Assembly (NCBI GenBank): GCA_003243445.1
Contig: QFQQ01000031.1
Coordinates: forward strand, 34,354 to 98,353
Source: Citrobacter freundii
GTDB lineage: Bacteria; Bacteroidota; Bacteroidia; Chitinophagales; Chitinophagaceae
Reading direction: 5' to 3'
Length of the DNA stretch: 64,000 bases
This document shows, piece by piece, positions 1 through 7,904 of this stretch. Numbering within the stretch: the first letter of the stretch is position 1; each line of letters begins with the position of its first letter. The notes beneath the pieces were generated by a model. It ran no database searches, was not told the DNA's origin, and saw only the letters and a list, made by a program, of their open reading frames with translations. The translations under genes were made by a program, and so were the position numbers.

Positions 1-660
1 TGGCCGACAGCAGCATTGGTAAATAAGCCAACTGTTTATCGAGGTAATTATTACGAGTACAACGATGATTACATGAGTTTCCAGGCGGGCCGTGAATGGA
101 GATGGATCGATCTTACCAGTTTACGGCTGATGACCGATCGTATGCAGCGCCTGAATGATGACAGTATCAGGAACAGAACGGATGTTTATATAAAACCCGA
201 TATCGAACGCCGTTCCCAGGTATATATTTATTATAAAGACATCAATGGGCAGTTCACTTTCGATAACCGTGATGGTTACAATCCTTTCTGGCAGGGCGAT
301 TATGCATACGTTCATTTCACTTTTGTGCCGCCGGGCAATAAGCCCTATCCCGGAAAAGATATCTATGTATTCGGTGAGCTCACCAACTGGCTTCCGGATG
401 ATAATTCCAAAATGGAGTTCAACGAAACCTATGGCATCTACGAAAAAACATTATTGCTGAAACAGGCTTACTACAATTACTCCTATATCATGCTCGATGC
501 CGGCAAGCGCAACACCAGCCGTTTCCCGCTCGACAATACCGAAGGCAATTTCACCAATACGGAAAACAACTATACAGTGCTCGTATATTTCCGTCCTTTT
601 GGCGGGCGGGCGGATGAGTTGGTGGGGATGGCGCAGTTGAATTCGTTTCTCGGAAGATAG
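1..660 (+). CDS. DUF5103 (T9SS plug-type) protein, 3' part
   Basis: The reading frame is open from base 1, so this is the C-terminal part (about 219 residues) of a gene that begins before the window. The visible part matches my memory of the DUF5103 family: a beta-rich stretch, then an E-set-like segment with FGELTNW (near residue 125) and the closing pattern LKQAYYNYSY, NTENNYT, VLVYFRPFGGRADELVG. Members are exported Bacteroidota proteins, and one has been described as the plug subunit that closes the SprA translocon of the type IX secretion system. The N-terminus and signal peptide cannot be seen. Family assignment is fairly sure; the T9SS role is from family knowledge and fits PorQ and a T9SS cargo protein elsewhere in the window. 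Confidence 0.8.
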   Translation, partial: WPTAALVNKPTVYRGNYYEYNDDYMSFQAGREWRWIDLTSLRLMTDRMQRLNDDSIRNRTDVYIKPDIERRSQVYIYYKDINGQFTFDNRDGYNPFWQGDYAYVHFTFVPPGNKPYPGKDIYVFGELTNWLPDDNSKMEFNETYGIYEKTLLLKQAYYNYSYIMLDAGKRNTSRFPLDNTEGNFTNTENNYTVLVYFRPFGGRADELVGMAQLNSFLGR

Positions 661-666
661 TTTGTG

Positions 667-829
667 GATCGATATTGGATGCTCGATGTTCGATGGTCGA
701 ACTCAGAAACGAAATATTGTCCTAGTAAAAGAGAGGTTTGTTTTCAGACGTTCTTCTTAAGATACATTGAGATAATCGAAGGCTGTCAGATATACGATCA
801 TCGACCATCGAGCATCCAACATCGATCCG
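667..829. repeat. Family B palindromic repeat (B1)
   Basis: Left arm 667-701 is iterated GATGnTC-type heptamers (ATCGATATTGGATGCTCGAT and onward); right arm 795-829 is its near reverse complement. The core of about 93 bases contains nothing recognisable. It lies 3' of the DUF5103 gene and 5' of the SRP RNA. Confidence 0.85.
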
Positions 830-889
830 ACTCAACGAAATCTGCAACTAATTATTCCCTTCATCCATTTTTATTTCCTTCATTCACCG

Positions 890-897
890 TATCTTCG
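890..897 (+). promoter_or_regulatory. -7 box of the SRP RNA
   Basis: TATCTTCG, a one-base variant of the Bacteroidota -7 consensus TAnnTTTG, ends 5 bases before the first paired base of the RNA. No convincing -33 TTTG is present at the expected distance. Confidence 0.6.
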
Positions 898-902
898 CGC
901 CC

Positions 903-1000
903 GGCAGGTCTTACACGACCAGCTCCTGCTGAACCTCCCCAGGGCCGGAAGGCAGCAAGGATAAGTGGTTGTAGCGGTGCGATGTGAGTAGCCTGCCTTT
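903..1000 (+). ncRNA. ffs: Signal recognition particle RNA (4.5S, small type)
   Basis: The segment contains the conserved apical domain of bacterial SRP RNA (core GAACCTCCCCAGGGCCGGAA followed by GCAGCAAGGATAAG), where Ffh binds. The termini pair as GGCAGGT (903-909) with GCCTGCC (991-997), giving the usual single hairpin of about 95-100 nt. A T-rich tract (998-1011) directly follows and should end transcription. The RNA works with Ffh and FtsY in cotranslational membrane targeting. The exact ends are inferred from the pairing and the upstream -7 box. Confidence 0.95.
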
Positions 1001-1194
1001 TTTTCTTTTTTATAGCCCTGAAATTGAATAGTGCAGACGGTGCGGAATGCTTTGAGTGGCCGGCCAATGCGCTTGTTTAGTTTAAATAAGCCGCTGATTT
1101 TCAGAAGCTGTTCCTACCCTCGAACAAGTTTAGTACCGGGATGTTAAATAACCGGAACAACAACAGCCAACGATAACAATTAAAATCAATACAA

Positions 1195-1848
1195 ATGAAA
1201 TTTTTTATAGATACGGGAAATCTCGCCCAGATCAAAGAAGCGAACGAATTGGGAATTCTTGATGGTGTGACGACCAATCCTTCACTGATGGCAAAAGAAG
1301 GCATCAAAGGCCAGGAAGCGATCTTTAATCATTATAAAACCATCTGTGAACTGGTTGACGGCGATATCAGCGCTGAAGTAATTTCCACAGATTTCGACGG
1401 GATCATCGAAGAAGGTAAAAAGCTGGCTGCTATTCACCCGAACATCGTGGTAAAAGTGCCAATGATCAAAGACGGTATCAAAGCGATCAAATGGTTTACT
1501 GATAATGGTATCCGTACAAACTGTACACTGGTATTCTCTGCAGGCCAGGCGATCCTCGCGGCAAAAGCCGGTGCTACCTATGTTTCTCCGTTCATCGGCC
1601 GTATCGATGACAGCAGTTGGGATGGTGTTGAGCTGATCGCACAGATTGCTAACATTTATTCTATACAGGGTTTCAAAACTGAGATCCTCGCAGCTTCTAT
1701 CCGCAGCGCACTGCACATCGTTAAATGTGCTGAAGCCGGTGCTGACGTTTGTACCTGCCCGCTGGATTCTATCCTCGGTCTGCTGAAACACCCGCTCACA
1801 GACATCGGCCTGGCGAAATTCCTGGAAGATGCAAAGAAGACAGCATAA
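1195..1848 (+). CDS. fsa: Transaldolase / fructose-6-phosphate aldolase family protein
   Basis: A 217-residue single-domain TIM-barrel protein of the short transaldolase family (FSA/TalC type). It starts MKFFIDTGNLAQIKEAN and has the family signatures DGVTTNPSLM (residues 23-32) and VVKVPM, whose Lys87 is the expected Schiff-base lysine. Later motifs include NCTLVFSAGQA, SPFIGRIDD and EILAASIRS. Length is normal for the family, whereas classical transaldolases are about 320 residues. Members catalyse aldol cleavage or transfer on fructose-6-phosphate or sedoheptulose-7-phosphate; sequence alone does not separate transaldolase from FSA activity. The ATG follows an A-rich leader without a Shine-Dalgarno sequence, as is usual in Bacteroidota. 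It is monocistronic and convergent with the next gene. Confidence 0.93.
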   Translation: MKFFIDTGNLAQIKEANELGILDGVTTNPSLMAKEGIKGQEAIFNHYKTICELVDGDISAEVISTDFDGIIEEGKKLAAIHPNIVVKVPMIKDGIKAIKWFTDNGIRTNCTLVFSAGQAILAAKAGATYVSPFIGRIDDSSWDGVELIAQIANIYSIQGFKTEILAASIRSALHIVKCAEAGADVCTCPLDSILGLLKHPLTDIGLAKFLEDAKKTA

Positions 1849-1867
1849 ACGCTACAATAGAGCTTTC

Positions 1868-1936
1868 GTTTAAAAGTTTAAAGGTTTAAAAGTCGGCAGT
1901 CTGTGCCTGACTTTTAAACCTTTAATTTTTTAAATC
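1868..1936. terminator. Bidirectional terminator of repeated TTTAAAAG units
   Basis: Left arm (GTTTAAAAG, GTTTAAAGG, TTTAAAAGTC) and right arm (GACTTTTAAACC, TTTAATTTTTTAAA) are inverted copies around a G/C core (GGCAGTCTGTGCC). It separates two convergent genes and has T-rich ends on both strands. It resembles the C-family elements in design. Confidence 0.75.
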
Positions 1937-1975
1937 CTAAACCCAACTTACCTGACTGCATAAGTTCCAAATAGC

Positions 1976-2377
1976 TTACCGGTTTCCCCGTCTCCGCTGA
2001 TTATTATTTTTCAGAATATCTTCTTTCGTAGGCAATGCAGGGTCCGGGGCTTTCTTGATCCAGATCGTCGTTTCTTTCCACACCGCCGGATTTGACTTCA
2101 ATACTGCTTTCACCGTCACTTTTTCTACCGCACATTCCATTGGCAGCACCAGTTCATTTCCATTGAATGAATAATCGGAGGCAGAAAAGCTGATCTCTTT
2201 CGCCGTCATGGGGAGCCAGCGCCCATCAGCTGTTTTGCCATCAACATTAATATAGTTATGTGTTCCTTTTTTCAGACTGTCTGTATACAGGTGAAAATAG
2301 ATGCTATCGACCTGTTGCGCTTTTAAACCTGCGGCACCTGAAACTGACAAAAGTAATATGAGTACAAATCTTATCAT
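1976..2377 (-). CDS. Small exported protein of unknown function
   Basis: A 133-residue protein with a clear signal peptide (MIRFVLILLLSVSGAAGLKA, then QQVDS) and a mature part rich in beta-strand pattern (SIYFHLYTDSLKKGTHNYINV, ISFSASDYSFNGNELVLP, VTVKAVLKSNPAVWKETTIWIK). This suggests one immunoglobulin-like or other beta-sandwich domain, probably in the periplasm or at the cell surface. The C-terminus is basic (KNNNQRRRGNR). I do not recognise the family. It is preceded by a weak -7 box (2415-2422, minus strand) and ends at the shared terminator with the aldolase gene. Confidence 0.75.
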   Translation of the reverse strand: MIRFVLILLLSVSGAAGLKAQQVDSIYFHLYTDSLKKGTHNYINVDGKTADGRWLPMTAKEISFSASDYSFNGNELVLPMECAVEKVTVKAVLKSNPAVWKETTIWIKKAPDPALPTKEDILKNNNQRRRGNR

Positions 2378-2414
2378 GACCGTATTTTATGACTGAATGA
2401 CGAAGATCCTGTAC

Positions 2415-2422
2415 TAAAGGTA
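2415..2422 (-). promoter_or_regulatory. Candidate -7 box for the small exported protein
   Basis: On the minus strand TACCTTTA matches TAnnTTTG except for the last base and lies about 38 bases before the ATG at 2377. No -33 element was recognised. Confidence 0.35.
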
Positions 2423-2499
2423 CGACACGTGCGGGCGTTAACTAAAATTTGTGAGAGCGCCTTCATTTATTGCAAGAGGGCTGCTGACGGATGCCATAG

Positions 2500-2709
2500 T
2501 TTCCCGCAGATTCCGCAGATATACGAGGCTGACCGCAGGAAATGGCTTCAGAAACAGCGATAGTCTTTATGAGAATGCGCAGATTTCGCTGATCAGGACC
2601 CGATGTATCGGAGGTTAATCAGCGAAATCTGCGCATTCAGTTAAAGGCATAGTCTGCTATTGAATGAACTCCGCAATTTCAGACTCATAAATCTGCGAGT
2701 TCTGCGGGA
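2500..2709. repeat. Family D nested palindrome (D1)
   Basis: The outer pair is the CCCGCAGATTCCGCAGAT segment (2500-2520) against ATCTGCGAGTTCTGCGGGAA (2690-2709). Inside is a perfect 21-bp stem, 2573-2593 against 2618-2638, built on GCGCAGATTTCGCTGAT. It fills most of the 369-bp gap between the starts of the small exported protein and the 3' end of the S9 peptidase; no gene is visible there. Confidence 0.85.
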
Positions 2710-2746
2710 ACCCTTTGATTCTTATCTCAAGCTTTTCATTTAATAG

Positions 2747-5197
2747 CTAAAAAGCTTTTGGTTCGTTTGCCTTTTCGTTATTTTTTGGAGGGTTCTTCAC
2801 GTATTTCTCCAGCCATGCAAACTGCTCGTTTAACATGTGTAAAATATTCTCTCTGCCGGCATAGCCATGACTTTCATAAGGCAGGCTTACGAATTTTACA
2901 GTCCCGCCATGTCCTTTGATCGCATTGAACATCCGCTCACTCTGGATCGGGAATGTACCGGTGTTATTGTCTGCATCACCGTGGATCAGTAGCAATGGCG
3001 TTTTGATCTTGTCAGCGTAGCTGAACGGGCTCATTTCATTGTACAGGTCAGGTGCCTGCCAGTAAGTGCGGTCTTCATTCTGGAAGCCAAACGGCGTAAG
3101 CGTTCTGTTGTATGCGCCGCTGCGCGCGATACCTGCTTTGAAAAGATTTGTATGCGCCAGCAGGTTTGCGGTCATGAATGCACCATAACTATGCCCGCCT
3201 ACAGCCACACGGTTTCTGTCGCCCACGCCCATATCTGCCAGTTTATTGATAGCGGCTTCTGCATTCAATTTTAACTGATCGATGAAATTATCATTTGGTT
3301 TTTTGTCCTTATCCGTTGCAACGATCGGCATTTCAGCATTATTCAATACAGCATAGCCTTGTGTTACATAGAACACCGGTGAGCCATAGTTTACCAGCGT
3401 AAAGCGATGCTCGCTTCCGCGGATCTGCGCCGCATCGGCAGCTGAATTATATTCCGCGGGATAAGCCCAGATGAATACGGGAAGCGGTCCGTCTTTTTTC
3501 GGATCGTAGCCTTTGGGGAGATAAAGATCACCGGTCAGGTCAACTCCGTCCGCCCTTTTGTAGCGGATCTTTTCTTTGCTCACGCCTTCCATTTGCGGGT
3601 AAGGATTGGTGAACGATGTCAACTGACGGTCAGCGATCCTCAGCTTGAGGTTTTTCAACCAGTAATTAGGCATTTCTTTTTCACTTTCCCTGCGCGTGAT
3701 CAGGCTGAGTTTATTTGCATCAAGCACACGAACGATGCTTTCATAATAACCTTCCTGGCAACGCCACAAAGTGTCAGCTTTTTTTGTATGAACATCATAT
3801 GATAAAAGAAAGGGAAGATCGCCTTTCGGAGAACTGCCGGTAGTATTGTTCAGCAGGATCTTGTTGCCATTATCGATCGTAACAAGAACGTCTTTACCAA
3901 AGCTGTTTGGCGCCAGCACGGGAAAGCCGGGATTGCTGTAGGCATCAGTTGTATTGCGCGTGATCAGTTTTTCCAGGTCACCGGTCACCGAATTATAACG
4001 ATCCATTTGTGTGATCTGTTTCCCGGTAAGACCTTCCGTTACCAGTGCGAGGTTTTTATCGCCCCAGGTTATACCACGGAAGCGCATTTTTGTTTTAAAC
4101 AATTCTTTGGGCTCACCTGTGAATGGTGCGGCCTGGGAATAAACCGCATCACGGTACTCCACCTGTTTTTTTACAAAACCACTATCCAGCGGCATACACC
4201 AAACAATGGTGGATGGTTCATCATCTTTCCAGTCAAAACCGCGGGCTACATTTTGTACATTATCATTTCCGCTTGGAGCAGTTTCAGATGAAGGCAGATC
4301 AGCGAGTTTCTTCACCAGTTTGCCCTGCAGATCCGTAACAGAAACCGTGGAAGGAAATCCATTGGCCGGTACGAGGTAAGAGAACGGTTTATTCAATGTA
4401 CGCGTCAGCAGGTATTTTTTATCGGGAGAAACCTGTATGCTGGCGTAGATCGCCGGTGTGCCGATCTTGGTTTCAACACCATTGACATTCTTTACCAGTT
4501 GTGCTGTGGCAAAGAACTCATAAAGCTGCTCATCATACGGGCTCTTGATCATATCCTGGTAAGTAGGACGTGGCGAAGCTTTGCCATAGTTCTCCTGCGT
4601 TGTCGGGCCTTTAGGCATGAGTGGTTTTGCAGGAGCAGCTGTTGGAGGTTTGAGCGTGGTCCGGTAGATCAGGGTATTGTCATCATACCACTGATAAGTG
4701 CCACCTACTACGTTCAGGGCAGTCTTGTTGATATGTGTTGCTTTTTGTGTGGCAACATCGATCACATAAAGATCGACACGATTGGAAGTAGTGTGTATGA
4801 ATGCGATCTTTTTATTGTTCGGGCTCCAGCTCACACTGCCTCCATAAAGGGGAGTGGGAAGGCCTGTGATCTTCAGTTCTTTTCCTGAAGCGATGTTCTT
4901 CAGGTAAAGATTGTTGATATAGTTCTGACGGCTTGGCGCGTAGTTGGCGGGATTGATACGCAATCCTGCGATCTTCAGTTCCGGACGGGCCAGCTCTTCC
5001 ACTGAAGGATAGCTGCTGCTTTCAGTAAGAAGCATCCATTCGCCTTTGTCATCGATGTTGACATTGGGGGTTGGCTTGGCCAGTACCATGTCGGCAATGT
5101 CTTTTGGAGGCAGTTTGTACGCTACATCGTCCTGTGCAAATACCTGACCGGTCATTAGCAGAACGGTGAATAGCAAGGGGATCTTTCTTGTGTGCAT
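2747..5197 (-). CDS. S9 family prolyl-oligopeptidase-type peptidase
   Basis: An 816-residue exported serine peptidase. I start it at MHTRKIPLLFTVLLMTGQVFA, a clean signal peptide followed by QDDVAYKLPP; the longer open frame upstream covers the trp regulatory region and looks non-coding. The N-terminal half is WD/Kelch-like beta-propeller sequence (SPNNKKIAFI, SPDKKYLLTR). The C-terminal alpha/beta-hydrolase domain carries GGHSYGAF (Ser670), HGDADNNTG (Asp743) and YESHGY (His777) as the catalytic triad. The spacing and the AGIARSGAYNRTLTPFGFQ stretch resemble the S9D glutamyl-peptidase-like branch. It probably cleaves peptides in the periplasm or outside the cell. It is transcribed divergently from trpE. 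Confidence 0.92.
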   Translation of the reverse strand: MHTRKIPLLFTVLLMTGQVFAQDDVAYKLPPKDIADMVLAKPTPNVNIDDKGEWMLLTESSSYPSVEELARPELKIAGLRINPANYAPSRQNYINNLYLKNIASGKELKITGLPTPLYGGSVSWSPNNKKIAFIHTTSNRVDLYVIDVATQKATHINKTALNVVGGTYQWYDDNTLIYRTTLKPPTAAPAKPLMPKGPTTQENYGKASPRPTYQDMIKSPYDEQLYEFFATAQLVKNVNGVETKIGTPAIYASIQVSPDKKYLLTRTLNKPFSYLVPANGFPSTVSVTDLQGKLVKKLADLPSSETAPSGNDNVQNVARGFDWKDDEPSTIVWCMPLDSGFVKKQVEYRDAVYSQAAPFTGEPKELFKTKMRFRGITWGDKNLALVTEGLTGKQITQMDRYNSVTGDLEKLITRNTTDAYSNPGFPVLAPNSFGKDVLVTIDNGNKILLNNTTGSSPKGDLPFLLSYDVHTKKADTLWRCQEGYYESIVRVLDANKLSLITRRESEKEMPNYWLKNLKLRIADRQLTSFTNPYPQMEGVSKEKIRYKRADGVDLTGDLYLPKGYDPKKDGPLPVFIWAYPAEYNSAADAAQIRGSEHRFTLVNYGSPVFYVTQGYAVLNNAEMPIVATDKDKKPNDNFIDQLKLNAEAAINKLADMGVGDRNRVAVGGHSYGAFMTANLLAHTNLFKAGIARSGAYNRTLTPFGFQNEDRTYWQAPDLYNEMSPFSYADKIKTPLLLIHGDADNNTGTFPIQSERMFNAIKGHGGTVKFVSLPYESHGYAGRENILHMLNEQFAWLEKYVKNPPKNNEKANEPKAF

Positions 5198-5344
5198 GTC
5201 GGTGTTTGGTTTTGGGTTGTTCAAAAAGAGAGGCAGGCAGTCTTTTCTTTGACGACATAAACATAATGAATTTGCGGGCGGGAGGGGTGTTTTTTGGCGT
5301 GAGGCCCACATATTGCAATCTTTCCCAACTCTTTCGAATTTTTT

Positions 5345-5376
5345 TTTGCTAAAATCAAATTGCTTCCACATATTTG
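5345..5376 (+). promoter_or_regulatory. Promoter of the trp operon
   Basis: A -33 element TTTG (5345-5348, at the end of a T run) and a -7 element CATATTTG (5369-5376) are 20 bases apart, matching the Bacteroidota arrangement TTTG-N19-21-TAnnTTTG with one mismatch. Transcription would start near 5381-5383, just before the leader-peptide ATG at 5384. Confidence 0.65.
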
Positions 5377-5383
5377 CAATGAA

Positions 5384-5446
5384 ATGATCAAACAACAAGC
5401 AAATATTCAATGGTGGTGGCAAACAAACGCTGAACGGGGTTTGTAA
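5384..5446 (+). CDS. trpL: trp leader peptide with three tandem Trp codons
   Basis: A 20-codon open frame, ATG at 5384 and TAA at 5444-5446, encoding MIKQQANIQ, WWW (TGG at 5411, 5414 and 5417), then QTNAERGL. Tryptophan is the rarest residue in most proteins, so three in a row directly upstream of trpE points to a regulatory leader peptide. The stop codon follows directly on strand 2 of the RNA switch (5435-5443), so a ribosome that finishes the peptide would cover it, while one stalled at the Trp codons would not. The predicted transcription start is 1-3 bases before the ATG, so the peptide may be read from a nearly leaderless mRNA. Confidence 0.85.
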   Translation: MIKQQANIQWWWQTNAERGL

Positions 5447-5511
5447 TGTCAACACTATGCATATTTTAAGCATATTTTGAGCCCCGACACTGTTCGGGGC
5501 TTTTTATTTTT
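5420..5511 (+). promoter_or_regulatory. trp operon transcription attenuator
   Basis: Four RNA segments can be placed. Strand 1 is CAAAC (5420-5424), just after the Trp codons. Strand 2 is CGGGGTTTG (5435-5443) and pairs with strand 1 through GTTTG. Strand 3 (5478-5486, TGAGCCCCG) pairs with strand 2 as CGGGG-CCCCG plus weaker pairs, forming an antiterminator. Strands 3 and 4 form the terminator stem GCCCCGA (5481-5487) with TTCGGGGC (5493-5500), followed by TTTTTATTTTT up to the trpE ATG at 5512. A short stem TATGC/GCATA (5456-5474) lies between. The pairing was worked out by eye, not by energy calculation. Confidence 0.8.
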
Positions 5512-6927
5512 ATGAAGAAGATTACGATCAATACTACTTGTAAGAAGATGCTGGCTGACGTGTTCACCCCGGTGGGCATTTACCTGCGGCTGAGGGACCG
5601 CTTCCGGGATACCATCCTGCTGGAAAGCACCGATTTTCATGCCGCGGAGAACAGCTACTCATTTATCTGTATCAATGCCATCGCCGGAATCGAGATCAGC
5701 AATAAGCAGAATATAGAGTTCAAACTGCCGGGACTTCCGCCGGAAAAAGCTGCTATCAGCAAGACTTCTGCCGTTCCCGGTATTCTTTGGGACTTTATGC
5801 AGCGGTTTTCCATTGAACCGGCAGAAGATAAAGAAGCCGCATTTGCCCAGGGGCTTTATGGTTATACAACCTATGATGCCGTACAGTTTTTTGATACGAT
5901 CTCCTTCTCATCAGGTAAACCTGTATCGCCTATTCCATTGATGCGCTATCGCCTTTATCAATACGTGATCGCGGTGAATCATTTCAAGGATGAATTATTC
6001 ATCTGTGAAAATAAAGTAGCGGGAGTGGAGAGCGAGGCAGGATTGCTTGAATCGCTGATCCGCAGCAAAGACGTTCCGGTATACCCCTTCAGCGTTAACG
6101 GCGAAGAAACTTCCAATATGGAAGATGAAACATACCGGGAAATGGTGAAGAAAGGGATCGCCAGCTGCATGCGTGGCGATGTATTCCAGATCGTATTGAG
6201 CCGCCGTTTCAAGCAATCATTCAGGGGTGATGAGTTCAATGTATACCGCGCATTGCGCAGCATCAATCCATCGCCGTATCTTTTCTTTTTTGATTATGGT
6301 GATTATAAACTGATGGGTTCCTCACCGGAATCGCAGCTGGTGATCAGGAATGGCAAAGCGATCGTTCACCCGATCGCAGGTACATTCAAACGCACCGGTG
6401 ATGATGTACTGGATGAACAGGCGGCAGCCCGTTTATTGCAGGACTCAAAAGAAAATGCGGAACATGTAATGCTCGTGGATCTTGCCCGCAACGATCTCAG
6501 CCGTGTTTGTGATAATGTATCTGTTGCCCAATACCGGCAGGTGCAGTTCTTTTCTCATGTGATCCACCTGGTGAGTGAAGTAACAGGCTCGGTACGGGAG
6601 AACAGCAACCCGTTTGATCTTGTAGCCAAAACATTTCCGGCCGGTACGCTCAGTGGAGCGCCCAAGTTTAAGGCGATGGAACTGATCGACCAATATGAAC
6701 CAACATCCCGCGGCTATTACGGTGGTGCGATCGGCTTCATGGGTTTCAACGGCAGTTGCAATCATGCCATCATGATCCGCACCTTCCTCAGCAGCGACAA
6801 TACACTCTACTATCAGGCTGGTGCCGGCGTCGTCGCCGCTTCGCAGCCCGAAAGTGAATTGCAGGAAGTGAACAATAAACTCGGTGCACTGAAGAAAGCG
6901 ATCGGGTTTGCGGAAACGATCGGCTAG
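5512..6927 (+). CDS. trpE: Anthranilate synthase component I
   Basis: A 471-residue chorismate-utilising enzyme that makes anthranilate with ammonia from TrpG. The N-terminal domain has the LLES motif (near residue 36) and SYSF, which form the tryptophan feedback site in characterised TrpE proteins. The catalytic domain has FQIVLSRRF, SSPESQLVIRNG, HPIAGTFKRTG, ENAEHVMLVDLARND, FPAGTLSGAPKFKAMELI and the closing YYQAGAGVVAASQPESE. The ATG lies immediately after the attenuator T run, so its translation depends on readthrough of the terminator. It is the first gene of the trp operon; a 106-bp spacer with 10-bp repeats separates it from trpG. Confidence 0.97.
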   Translation: MKKITINTTCKKMLADVFTPVGIYLRLRDRFRDTILLESTDFHAAENSYSFICINAIAGIEISNKQNIEFKLPGLPPEKAAISKTSAVPGILWDFMQRFSIEPAEDKEAAFAQGLYGYTTYDAVQFFDTISFSSGKPVSPIPLMRYRLYQYVIAVNHFKDELFICENKVAGVESEAGLLESLIRSKDVPVYPFSVNGEETSNMEDETYREMVKKGIASCMRGDVFQIVLSRRFKQSFRGDEFNVYRALRSINPSPYLFFFDYGDYKLMGSSPESQLVIRNGKAIVHPIAGTFKRTGDDVLDEQAAARLLQDSKENAEHVMLVDLARNDLSRVCDNVSVAQYRQVQFFSHVIHLVSEVTGSVRENSNPFDLVAKTFPAGTLSGAPKFKAMELIDQYEPTSRGYYGGAIGFMGFNGSCNHAIMIRTFLSSDNTLYYQAGAGVVAASQPESELQEVNNKLGALKKAIGFAETIG

Positions 6928-6991
6928 TTCTGAGTTGCCTGTTGTCCGGAGAAAGTGTTAAGTAAAAAAAGTATTTATAATAGTTGGAAAG

Positions 6992-7031
6992 CATTCGCGG
7001 TCATTCGCGGCCATTCGTGTTCAATTCGTGT
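6992..7031 (+). repeat. Four 10-bp tandem repeats in front of trpG
   Basis: CATTCGCGGT, CATTCGCGGC, CATTCGTGTT and CAATTCGTGT follow one another without gaps and end 2 bases before the trpG ATG. A related set lies at 58771-58800. Confidence 0.75.
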
Positions 7032-7033
7032 AT

Positions 7034-7603
7034 ATGAGGATATTGGTATTTGACAATTACGATTCATTCACCTACAATCTCGTTCATCTTGTAGAAAAGA
7101 TCCTGCATCAGCGCATCGATGTTTTCAGAAATGATCAGTTGCCACTGGAGAGAGTAAAGGAATATGATAAGATCATTCTTTCGCCTGGTCCGGGTGTTCC
7201 TTCAGAGGCGGGATTATTATTGCCATTGATAAAAGAGTATGCCGCAACCAAATCGATCCTGGGTGTTTGTCTCGGCCATCAGGCGATCGGCGAGTCTTTT
7301 GGTGGAAAGCTGGAGAACCTGAGCACGGTCTATCATGGAGTGGCTACACCTGTAAAGCTGACGGATAAAAAAAGCGTTTTGTTTGAAGGTATGTCTCCGC
7401 AATTTGAAGTGGGCCGCTATCACAGCTGGATCGTTGCGGAAAAAGGACTGCCGGAAGAGCTGGAGATCACCGCACGCGATGACAACGGTTTTATCATGGC
7501 CATGCAACATAAGAAGTATGATGTGAAAGGAGTGCAGTTTCATCCGGAGAGTGTGTTGACGCCGGAAGGGGAGAGGATATTGAGGAATTGGTTGGGCGAA
7601 TAG
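7034..7603 (+). CDS. trpG: Anthranilate synthase component II (glutamine amidotransferase)
   Basis: A 189-residue class I glutamine amidotransferase that supplies ammonia to TrpE. The nucleophile is Cys79 in GVCLGHQ, the oxyanion region is SPGPGVP, and the His170-Glu172 dyad lies in QFHPES. I use the ATG at 7034 (MRILVFDNYDSF), which fits the family N-terminus; a GTG two codons upstream would add only two residues. It follows trpE in the operon. The next trp gene, trpD, lies 838 bp downstream beyond an IR-flanked passenger gene. Confidence 0.95.
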   Translation: MRILVFDNYDSFTYNLVHLVEKILHQRIDVFRNDQLPLERVKEYDKIILSPGPGVPSEAGLLLPLIKEYAATKSILGVCLGHQAIGESFGGKLENLSTVYHGVATPVKLTDKKSVLFEGMSPQFEVGRYHSWIVAEKGLPEELEITARDDNGFIMAMQHKKYDVKGVQFHPESVLTPEGERILRNWLGE

Positions 7604-7620
7604 TAATTAGTGACGCTGCG

Positions 7621-7693
7621 TGAACGGGGATTTATTGGATTGTTGGGATTAGGAGGATTTGTGTACATGGGTTGAATAAGATTTTTACCTGGT
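7621..7693 (+). repeat. Left 73-bp inverted repeat flanking the GxxExxY gene
   Basis: It pairs with 8361-8433 over 73 bases with about five mismatches; the outer 48 bases are identical. The outer part is itself iterated 9-mers: GGATTTATT, GGATTGTTG, GGATTAGGA, GGATTTGTG. Confidence 0.9.
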
Positions 7694-7904
7694 CATGAAA
7701 TTGTTTCCGCTATTGGGTCTCTCGTTTTTTGGGAGATGGGATTTAGGGATTTAGTGGGGGAAATTATTGTTAGAGTAGTGTGCAGTCTAAAGAAATATGA
7801 GTGAATCGAATAAATATATTAGACCGTACGGCTGTAGATAAGTTTTTGTTCTTAATTCGTTGGGCGTACTATTGAGATTGTCGTAATTGGTGAAAAATGT
7901 AATT

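Noticed and set aside
5198..5473. Longer N-terminus for the S9 peptidase
   Set aside because: It would run antisense through the trp promoter and attenuator and place 92 residues before a clear signal peptide.
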